Assembly: GCA_009887135.1 (NCBI GenBank)
Contig: QXYA01000013.1
Coordinates: 23,924-32,515, forward strand
Length of the DNA stretch: 8,592 nt
Direction of reading: 5' to 3'
Source: Candidatus Poseidoniales archaeon
GTDB lineage: Archaea > Thermoplasmatota > Poseidoniia > Poseidoniales > Poseidoniaceae
Shown: positions 1 through 6,195 of the stretch, piece after piece
How positions within the stretch are numbered: position 1 is the first letter of the stretch
Layout: every line of letters starts with the position of its first letter
Notes under the pieces: model-generated
Told to the model about the DNA's origin: nothing
The model's database searches: none
Seen by the model: the letters and a program-made list of their open reading frames with translations, nothing else
Translations under genes and position numbers: made by a program

Positions 1-1
1 A

Positions 2-805
2 TCTCCTGAAGAGATAGAATTAATGCGTCACGCTGCAGAAATTTCCTCAGTTGCTCATGAATTAGCAATGAGAGCAAGTAAAGACGGTATTTTCGAATAC
101 CAACTACAATCGATTATCGAGGGCTTTTTCGTCTATGGAGGTACAAGTGGGTGGGCATATCCATCAATTGTTGGGTGTGGTGAAAATGCGACCATCCTGC
201 ATTACACTGTAAACGAATCAAAGTGTAAAGGCGATGAGATTATTCTTATCGATGCTGGTGCGGAATACAAGGGATACGCTGCAGATATTACTCGTTCATG
301 GCCTATTGGTGGTACATTTACCGATGCGCAAAAAGAAATTTATGAAATTGTTCTTGATGCACAAGAACAAGCCATTGCAGCTTGTCGTGTTGGAAATCCT
401 TACAATCAACCTCATGAAGTAGCTCGTTCTGTTCTCGCTGAAGGCCTTATCCGATTAGGTATTATCAACCAAAGTTTGGGAGAGGCGCTCGATTCCCAAT
501 CGGGTCAACTGAAAAACTGGTACATGCATAATACGGGGCATTGGCTTGGTCTGGATGTTCACGATGTAGGCGTATACAAACCAGATGGTACTCCACGCTT
601 GCTTGAAGCAGGTATGGTGCTGACCGTAGAACCAGGATTGTATTTTGGTGCATGGAGACCAGATGTAGATTGCCCTGAAAGATATGCTAATATTGGTATT
701 CGAATTGAAGACGATGTTCTTGTGACAGAAGATGAACCTGATGTCCTAACCAAACGTTGCCCAAAAACAATTGCTGATATTGAAGGAATTGTTGGTTCAT
801 TGTAG
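2..805 (+). CDS. M24B metallopeptidase, aminopeptidase P / prolidase type (5' end outside window)
   Basis: Likely a dinuclear-metal exopeptidase that acts on peptide bonds next to proline (Xaa-Pro aminopeptidase or Xaa-Pro dipeptidase), a cytosolic step in peptide recycling. The reading frame is open from base 2, so the N-terminal creatinase-like domain lies upstream and the Met at base 23 is internal. Numbered from that Met, all five metal ligands of the pita-bread fold are visible: D77 (in IDAGAE), D88 (in ADITRSWP), H173 (in GHWLGLDVHD), E203 (in VEPGLY) and E229 (in IRIEDD). H180 matches the second conserved active-site His. The D77-D88 spacing of 11 equals that of E. coli PepP, and GHWLGLDVHD is closer to PepP than to PepQ. 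No signal peptide can be judged because the start is missing. The stop lies 10 bases before the next gene, which suggests co-transcription. The family is certain; the exact substrate class is not. Confidence 0.93.
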   Translation, partial: SPEEIELMRHAAEISSVAHELAMRASKDGIFEYQLQSIIEGFFVYGGTSGWAYPSIVGCGENATILHYTVNESKCKGDEIILIDAGAEYKGYAADITRSWPIGGTFTDAQKEIYEIVLDAQEQAIAACRVGNPYNQPHEVARSVLAEGLIRLGIINQSLGEALDSQSGQLKNWYMHNTGHWLGLDVHDVGVYKPDGTPRLLEAGMVLTVEPGLYFGAWRPDVDCPERYANIGIRIEDDVLVTEDEPDVLTKRCPKTIADIEGIVGSL

Positions 806-811
806 AGGTGA
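805..811 (+). promoter_or_regulatory. Shine-Dalgarno site GAGGTGA
   Basis: GAGGTGA is complementary to the archaeal/bacterial 16S rRNA 3' end. It overlaps the last base of the upstream TAG stop and lies 4 bases before the ATG at 816. It decides the start of the radical-SAM gene: the in-frame ATG at 771 has no such site and would lie inside the upstream gene. Confidence 0.8.
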
Positions 812-815
812 GCCC

Positions 816-2000
816 ATGGCTTGGTCCACAATCATTGAAAAAATTGTCACATCGAACGATATTTTTCGTCTTACAAGTGAAGAAACTCTCATTTTGTATG
901 ATTCTGCCCCCCTTCATCTATTAATGGATGCAGCCCATCATAGAAGGAAATTACATAATCCAAGTACTAAGGTGACATACCTTGTTGATCGTAACATCAA
1001 TTACACCAATGTATGTACAATCAATTGTCAATTCTGCTCATTTTATCGTCCACCTGGACATGATGAAACATACACTCAGACCTATGATGAGATTCGACAA
1101 AGAATCGTCGAATTAGAGGACATTGGAGGTTCTCGAATACTTATGCAAGGAGGGGTAAATCCCGATCTTGATATCGATTGGTATATCGGCCTAATCAAGG
1201 AACTAAGAGCACATCATCCAACAATCGATCTGGACTGTTTCTCACCAATAGAATTAGAGGGAATTGCTGAAGTTACAAACAGCACCACTCTTGAAGTCCT
1301 TATTCGCTTCAAAGAAGCAGGCATGCATGGCCTACCTGGTGGTGGGGCTGAAATGCTGGTTGAAACCGTACGCTCCGATGTATCCCCGAAGAAAGGCCAT
1401 CCCGATAATTGGTTACGAGTCATGGAAGAAGCTCAAACATTAGGTTTGACGACCAGTGCCACGAATGTTATTGGGTTTGGAGAAACCAATTCCCATCGAA
1501 TTGAGCATTTGAATAGAATTCGTCAGCAACAAGAACGAGTCCAAATCGAAGGTCACATTGGCTTTACTTCATTTATTGCTTGGCCAGTTCAACTTGAAAC
1601 GAATACCTTCGGAAAAAGAAATCGAGGTTCAAATAGATTTGAACTTGGTGCTGGTGCAAGTGAATATCTTCGACACGTGGCGATATCTCGCTTATTCCTC
1701 GATAATGTCCCACACATACAGGCTTCATGGCCAACAATGGGTATGGGCGTGGCTCAGATGGCACTTCTTGGAGGAGCAGACGACGCAGGTTCTACAATGA
1801 TGGAAGAAAATGTAGTGTCAGCATCAGGTACCACAAAGTTCAGTGCATCTGAACAGGAGTTACAAACATCGATAATTCGGTCTGGATTCTCTCCCCAAAG
1901 GCGGAACAGCGATTATATCCATCTAGAAACACCAGATACGACCATATCGCTACCTGATGTAATGTGCTCACCGCCAAATCAAGCTGTGGAATTGGTGTAG
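816..2000 (+). CDS. mqnC: MqnC-family radical SAM enzyme (cyclic dehypoxanthinyl futalosine synthase)
   Basis: Predicted to cyclise dehypoxanthine futalosine to its cyclic form by radical SAM chemistry, a middle step of the futalosine pathway to menaquinone; cytosolic, [4Fe-4S]-dependent. The protein is 394 residues from the ATG at 816, a little longer than I recall for bacterial MqnC. The 4Fe-4S motif CX3CX2C is C67, C71, C74, inside the MqnC-like context DRNINYTNVC...FCSFYRPPGH. The C-terminal half carries further MqnC hallmarks: FIAWPVQLETN, GASEYLRHVAISRLFLDN, IQASWPTMG, GSTMMEENVVSASGT and GFSPQRR. Relatives that could be confused with it are MqnE and CofG/CofH (F420 biosynthesis), but the ENVVSASGT and IQASW regions favour MqnC. 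It follows the M24 peptidase by 10 bases and ends in a 22-bp convergent overlap with the lipoprotein gene. No other mqn gene is in the window. Confidence 0.88.
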   Translation: MAWSTIIEKIVTSNDIFRLTSEETLILYDSAPLHLLMDAAHHRRKLHNPSTKVTYLVDRNINYTNVCTINCQFCSFYRPPGHDETYTQTYDEIRQRIVELEDIGGSRILMQGGVNPDLDIDWYIGLIKELRAHHPTIDLDCFSPIELEGIAEVTNSTTLEVLIRFKEAGMHGLPGGGAEMLVETVRSDVSPKKGHPDNWLRVMEEAQTLGLTTSATNVIGFGETNSHRIEHLNRIRQQQERVQIEGHIGFTSFIAWPVQLETNTFGKRNRGSNRFELGAGASEYLRHVAISRLFLDNVPHIQASWPTMGMGVAQMALLGGADDAGSTMMEENVVSASGTTKFSASEQELQTSIIRSGFSPQRRNSDYIHLETPDTTISLPDVMCSPPNQAVELV

Positions 2001-5000
2001 AATACCACCCAGATTTCAGCCACAATGTTTCTGCCACCTTTGCTTGATTCTCCGGTGGGATTGTATTCCTGCCCATTGAAGAGTCCACGATATGTTAATT
2101 CGTTAATTTGACCATTATAATCAACCCATGATGAAATATCGTAGGACCATTGCTTGACATCTTGCCCAGCACACCATCCTGCTCGACCAAAGGGCCAAGA
2201 TCCAAATTGATTAGCCACGACTCCGTTATCAATTTCATTTTCACATCCAGTATTGGAACTTACAATTGGATGCCATTCATAGGTATGATGATTATCAACG
2301 TAGTAGTGATGTTCATGATCACAAAATTCAGCACAATTGGCGTTATCTTTTTGGAACCCATGTCCAGTAATTGTAGCGACAATTTCAACTCTCGTTGTAT
2401 CAACTGGAACTGAGAAATTTAAACTTCGAACATAACGGCTTTCGTTATTATAGGTTCCATCGAACTGACCCCCAGTAAACGCGAATGTGGCATCATGTGG
2501 ACGTTCTCCACTGCCCCAATTTGAGAACAAGAATTTTATTGTCATATCACCTTTATTTGCTCCTTTGTAACGGAACCTACGTGTTTCATCATCCTCTAAC
2601 ATGAAGAGATATGGGCTAATGTCGGTAAGCCAACGTCCTTCACGTCCATATGTTGTAATCCATCGCATAAATTCAGACCCACATGTCGATGAATTATTTG
2701 CATCGCAGATGTAGAGGTGAGCAAGATAATCCCACTCATGACATCCCCCATAGGAACTATCGCTCTTTTGGAATCGATTGCTTCGTTCATCACAAGCATG
2801 CTCATGGAAGACCTCGAGAGTGTCATAAGACGACATGTTATTTGGCATGGTGAAGGTAGCGTTCCGGTAAGAATTATGATTGGATCCCCATCCTCCAGCA
2901 TGTCTCTCGAAATCATACAATGTAACAACATCAATTCCAGAATCCTGCATTCGAATCTCGGGTTCAAATTCAGCATTCCATTGATGCGGTTCATATGCAT
3001 AGTGGTTAGGGTCATTGGTTTGAGATGTCCAAGCGTAGATAGAACCCGTTTCTCTTGCTCTCTGGAATCGATCAATCCCCATGAAAAATGGACTATTGGT
3101 ATTGGATATCATCTGCCCAAGTCCACCCTGAATATTACTGGCATCCATATCGATGTAATGGATACGACCAGACCATTCGAGTTCCTCACTAGGATTTAAT
3201 CGTGATTCCACATCACTCTTTCTCGAGGTTATATCGTTGTGATATGTTGAATCAAATGAGCCATAAAAGAGATGAGTATTGGCTGGAAGGTTACGGATGA
3301 ATGTGCCTGGATTTGTAGCCCAAGTCGCTGAATTTGAGTTTCCGCTTGAGTCAGTGTACTTGAACATGAAGAGATAAACATCATCCCCTGTCCATTTATT
3401 TTGAAAAGTAAATGTCCCGCCGAGAGTGGGTACTGTGAATGTTGGAACCACATCCATTGGACCAGTGACGGTAGTTCCAGATGTCCAAGAGATCGATTTT
3501 TGGTTAATTGCGCACCCCTGAACATCAATTGTCCATTTTGTAGGGCTATTGTCACAAAGATCAACATTCGCAAAGACTCCATCACCATCTAAATCTGCAC
3601 ATCCAGCAGCATTGACGAGTAATCCACTCGGAGTGCCTTCACACTGATCTAAGAGGTCATTGACACCATCGGAATCTGTGTCGCGTTGCACTGCTGCACA
3701 TCCGAATTCATCAACACCAGTTGCTCCTAATGGTGTGTAAGGACATTGATCTAAATCTGCACCTGTGGCATTCACATCATTGACACTGTCATTATCATCA
3801 TCTTCGTCTTCTGTAACATCATAGCATCCATCCATGTCAAAGTCCGTATTGGAATTTCTTTCACTCTCCCAATTGGACTTACCTTTTGGACAAGAATCAT
3901 CAGCATCTAAAGCTCCATCATTATCATCATCAATATCCTCAAGTAAATCATGACATCCATCCTGGTCCCAATCATTGTATAAGTTTGCAGGCCAGTTTAC
4001 TTCTCCAATCTGACACGCATCATTGACATCAAGAATACCATCTCCATCATCGTCATCATCATTGGTATCATCATGGCAGCCATCACTGTCCCGATCATTG
4101 TTGAGTGTGCTCGTCCATCCTATGGTCGAAACACAACCATCGGTTGCATCAAGTATGCCATCATTATCATCATCAATATCCTCATCGAAATCTCTGCACC
4201 CATCCTGGTCAATGTCATTTTGTTGATTCGAGGCCCATCCATCTGCTTCTCCAATTCCTTCTGGGCATAGATCTACATCGTCCAAAATTCCGTCTCCATC
4301 CGCATCATTGTTGGCTTCGATGATGATTGTCGTATTACCAAAATCTTCGGATATCGTGTATATTCCACAGTGTGCGTATATTGCTACTAAAAACGACTCA
4401 CTGCGGAGATCTAATTCCGAGAGCATGTGAGTGAATGTTCCATCCTCTTTGATTGATAATGCATATGAGTAGGGATTAGAATCCTCTTCAGGAATAGTAA
4501 TGTTAGCATAACATGAATCAATAGATTGATGCAATATTTGGCCTTGAACGAAGAGCATAGATGATTCTGCTACGATATATTGTGGAACAATCAACGAGGT
4601 TGTTCCTTCATCAGGGATCTGAACCTCAAGCGTATTGGCCATTGTAATTAATTCTCCTTCTGAAGGGAGTATCTTTACTTCGATCAGATAAGTACCTGGT
4701 GCGTTTGGCAACAGTATGATCGAAATGTAAGTCGACTTCTTTGTGACACTCCACTCAACATCGTCCTCTACTTGGGTTAAATGTTCGATGCTATATTCCA
4801 TTGTATAGCTACCTTCTCCAGTGGTTTCAAGAAGAATATTCAGTTCACTTATTTCACCTAATTCTCCTGTTACAATGTCGTGATCCCATGAAGCCTCAAT
4901 GGTGTACGGGATGGTAACAGGTTCCTCCTGTTCGACATCATCATTTGAATCGCCGCTTCCAAAGCACCCTGATAACATTAACAGTGAAAGGAAAACTGCG

Positions 5001-5020
5001 GCTGCTCCATTTTTGCCCAT
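1979..5020 (-). CDS. Large surface lipoprotein: TSP3 repeats plus C-terminal PNGase F-like domain
   Basis: A 1013-residue predicted cell-surface lipoprotein. Residues 1-19 form a lipoprotein signal peptide (K3, hydrophobic core, lipobox LSGC with C19), followed by an acidic Ser/Asp/Glu linker. Residues about 35-235 look like beta-rich Ig-like domains; about 238-490 are TSP3-type DxDxDG repeats, probably calcium-binding; about 508-690 is an unrecognised domain. Residues about 695-1012 match peptide-N-glycosidase F (both jelly-roll halves), which cleaves N-glycans from Asn. Aligned by eye to the Elizabethkingia enzyme: D764 = Asp60 (CHEWD), E898 = Glu206 (NCAEFC), H904 = His212, R946 and W949 = Arg248 and Trp251 (GRAGWCAG). 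Cysteine pairs 743/760, 896/900 and 926/950 match its three disulfides. Glu118 corresponds to S833, so catalysis is not assured. The start ATG has only a weak, very close GAGG. It is the last gene of the minus-strand group, 29 bases after the membrane protein gene. Confidence 0.9.
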   Translation of the reverse strand: MGKNGAAAVFLSLLMLSGCFGSGDSNDDVEQEEPVTIPYTIEASWDHDIVTGELGEISELNILLETTGEGSYTMEYSIEHLTQVEDDVEWSVTKKSTYISIILLPNAPGTYLIEVKILPSEGELITMANTLEVQIPDEGTTSLIVPQYIVAESSMLFVQGQILHQSIDSCYANITIPEEDSNPYSYALSIKEDGTFTHMLSELDLRSESFLVAIYAHCGIYTISEDFGNTTIIIEANNDADGDGILDDVDLCPEGIGEADGWASNQQNDIDQDGCRDFDEDIDDDNDGILDATDGCVSTIGWTSTLNNDRDSDGCHDDTNDDDDDGDGILDVNDACQIGEVNWPANLYNDWDQDGCHDLLEDIDDDNDGALDADDSCPKGKSNWESERNSNTDFDMDGCYDVTEDEDDDNDSVNDVNATGADLDQCPYTPLGATGVDEFGCAAVQRDTDSDGVNDLLDQCEGTPSGLLVNAAGCADLDGDGVFANVDLCDNSPTKWTIDVQGCAINQKSISWTSGTTVTGPMDVVPTFTVPTLGGTFTFQNKWTGDDVYLFMFKYTDSSGNSNSATWATNPGTFIRNLPANTHLFYGSFDSTYHNDITSRKSDVESRLNPSEELEWSGRIHYIDMDASNIQGGLGQMISNTNSPFFMGIDRFQRARETGSIYAWTSQTNDPNHYAYEPHQWNAEFEPEIRMQDSGIDVVTLYDFERHAGGWGSNHNSYRNATFTMPNNMSSYDTLEVFHEHACDERSNRFQKSDSSYGGCHEWDYLAHLYICDANNSSTCGSEFMRWITTYGREGRWLTDISPYLFMLEDDETRRFRYKGANKGDMTIKFLFSNWGSGERPHDATFAFTGGQFDGTYNNESRYVRSLNFSVPVDTTRVEIVATITGHGFQKDNANCAEFCDHEHHYYVDNHHTYEWHPIVSSNTGCENEIDNGVVANQFGSWPFGRAGWCAGQDVKQWSYDISSWVDYNGQINELTYRGLFNGQEYNPTGESSKGGRNIVAEIWVVFYTNSTA
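3551..4309 (-). repeat. TSP3-type Asp-rich coding repeats within the lipoprotein gene
   Basis: These bases encode residues about 238-490 of the lipoprotein. A supermodule of roughly 40-44 residues recurs: a DxDxDG(I/A)LDxxDxC half, a short Trp-containing linker in three copies, and a DxDxDGCxD half leading into the next acidic run. The aligned glycine, or its Ser replacement, falls at residues 244, 288, 328, 369 and 412. Two copies share an identical 27-base stretch (3915-3941 and 4158-4184, 243 bases apart), encoding EDIDDDNDG, so duplication or gene conversion is fairly recent. By analogy with thrombospondin type 3 repeats, the Asp/Asn residues should bind calcium and stiffen a stalk between the membrane anchor and the enzymatic head. 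Confidence 0.85.
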
Positions 5021-5032
5021 GCCTCTACATTA

Positions 5033-5058
5033 AAGCGTAGGACATGAACCTAACGCTT
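5033..5058 (-). other. Inverted repeat / hairpin at a gene junction
   Basis: AAGCGTAGG (5033-5041) and CCTAACGCTT (5049-5058) are complementary over nine pairs with one bulged base, around a 7-base loop. In the minus-strand transcript the hairpin begins in the last codons of the membrane protein gene, includes its TAG stop, and ends 12 bases before the lipoprotein ATG at 5020. No long U-run follows, so a classic intrinsic terminator is doubtful. It might stabilise a processed mRNA end or modulate initiation of the lipoprotein gene. The pairing is seen directly; any role is inferred. Confidence 0.5.
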
Positions 5059-6183
5059 ACCGATGAAGAAATGTTCAGTTCGAGAATCATTAACAACTAA
5101 ATTCTCTAAATGTATTTTAGAAGTTGGAAATTGTACACGAACAGGCATAACCCAAAGAAGAGGCATGTTTTGATGTCTTTTTATTTTGATAACAAGTTCC
5201 CAGTGAATGCGAAGTAATTCAGAATTCACAGATCCTGGCCACAATGTCGGAGGGGGTGTGAGTTCAAAATGACCCTCTTCATCGACGACCTGTCCCCCAC
5301 CTTCTTCTGAGAACCTCATCGGTCTGAGAAAGACGCCCCCTGGAATGTCTTGCCTTTCCATGGGAGCATCTTCACCACCCGCAGTACCGTCATCAAGGCC
5401 TTCTTCCCAATGATGAGGGAGTGGTGTTGAGAGTCCAACTGGTGGTTGTTCTCCGAGTTTTCTTCCAGATAATTCAACCAAAGCCGTTCTCGATGGGGGC
5501 AAAGTTCCAACATGCCAATGAATGGAAACAGATTTCCAATCTTCACGCTTTTCTGGCATGATGCATTTCCCACGAAGAGATTTACCACTTTGGATTTTTG
5601 AATCAAGTTCTATTATTGGAGATTGGGCTGGATTTTTAAAATACTCTTGTTGTTTTCTTAGATCCAAAAAATTTGCTATCATTCTCAACAGTAATGGCAT
5701 CAAGAGAAATGGTACCACGACAACGGTCAATAACGGGTAATCCAACAAACCTAAACGGATACTTTTAGTTCCTATACTTGGTATTCCAATGGTTCTGAGT
5801 ATGGGTTCAATAAACAAATATGTGAGTGTTACTAAGAGTAAGATGACGGCGAAATTGATCAATCTTCTCGCAACGGAGTGAAGGTTATTTGGTATGATAT
5901 ACCACCCGCTTCGTTGTTGATCGATAAGGTTAACAAATGCTGAATTATCGACTAAAACTGAAGAATCTTCATTCCACTCAAGTTCATTATTCGATACAAA
6001 GGACCGTTCAAGTAACCATCCTTCTTCACTCTGAATTACAAATTCGGGATAACTTTTCTTAATTTGTTCAGTTGTTAGATTTGTATGCACTTTCTCTTGA
6101 ATTGTAGGAACCGAACCTGGCTTCCAGCGATGATGGTCGAACGGAGGATACCTCACTTTGTGAATAATATTCCATTTTCCCAT
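5050..6183 (-). CDS. Membrane protein of unknown function, two predicted transmembrane helices
   Basis: I do not recognise this 377-residue protein. Its N-terminal part (1-105) is polar, with several Trp residues and an acidic patch (ELEWNEDSS, 67-75). Two strong hydrophobic segments follow, about 107-128 and 150-172, so it probably sits in the membrane as a short hairpin. The C-terminal 200 residues are soluble and begin with a basic/polar linker. They contain two beta-strand-like Trp motifs (SIHWHVG at 220-226 and LRIHWELVIKIKR at 324-336) separated by a Gly/Glu/Pro-rich stretch, and end in strand-like VMPVRVQF. This pattern could be a beta-sandwich domain, but that is a guess. The ATG at 6183 is chosen over the in-frame GTG at 6192 because GAGGTGA precedes it by 5 bases. 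The gene lies 10 bases after the reductase stop, so it is very likely translated from the same mRNA, and 29 bases before the lipoprotein. Confidence 0.82.
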   Translation of the reverse strand: MGKWNIIHKVRYPPFDHHRWKPGSVPTIQEKVHTNLTTEQIKKSYPEFVIQSEEGWLLERSFVSNNELEWNEDSSVLVDNSAFVNLIDQQRSGWYIIPNNLHSVARRLINFAVILLLVTLTYLFIEPILRTIGIPSIGTKSIRLGLLDYPLLTVVVVPFLLMPLLLRMIANFLDLRKQQEYFKNPAQSPIIELDSKIQSGKSLRGKCIMPEKREDWKSVSIHWHVGTLPPSRTALVELSGRKLGEQPPVGLSTPLPHHWEEGLDDGTAGGEDAPMERQDIPGGVFLRPMRFSEEGGGQVVDEEGHFELTPPPTLWPGSVNSELLRIHWELVIKIKRHQNMPLLWVMPVRVQFPTSKIHLENLVVNDSRTEHFFIGKR

Positions 6184-6188
6184 AAGTA

Positions 6189-6195
6189 TCACCTC
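6189..6195 (-). promoter_or_regulatory. Shine-Dalgarno site GAGGTGA
   Basis: Read on the minus strand, GAGGTGA overlaps the TGA stop of the reductase gene and sits 5 bases before the ATG at 6183. It sets the start of the membrane protein gene and rules out the GTG at 6192, which lies within the motif itself. It is the same heptamer as at 805-811. Confidence 0.8.

Noticed and set aside
771..815. Upstream in-frame ATG for the MqnC-like gene
   Set aside because: It would overlap the peptidase gene by 35 bases and has no Shine-Dalgarno; the ATG at 816 has GAGGTGA at the right distance.
2717..3199. 160-codon open frame on the plus strand
   Set aside because: It lies fully antisense to the PNGase F-like and middle region of the lipoprotein gene, has no recognisable motif and looks like a shadow of the real frame.
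3551..4309. CRISPR-like or non-coding tandem repeat
   Set aside because: The repeats stay in frame, encode DxDxDG motifs, vary in spacing and have no unique spacers between identical repeats.
4023..4323. Overlapping plus-strand frames rich in Ser, His and Ile
   Set aside because: They are antisense readings of the Asp-codon repeats (GAT/GAC read as ATC/GTC and similar), giving low-complexity peptides.
6184..6192. GTG start giving three extra residues to the membrane protein
   Set aside because: The GTG is part of the Shine-Dalgarno heptamer that serves the ATG at 6183.
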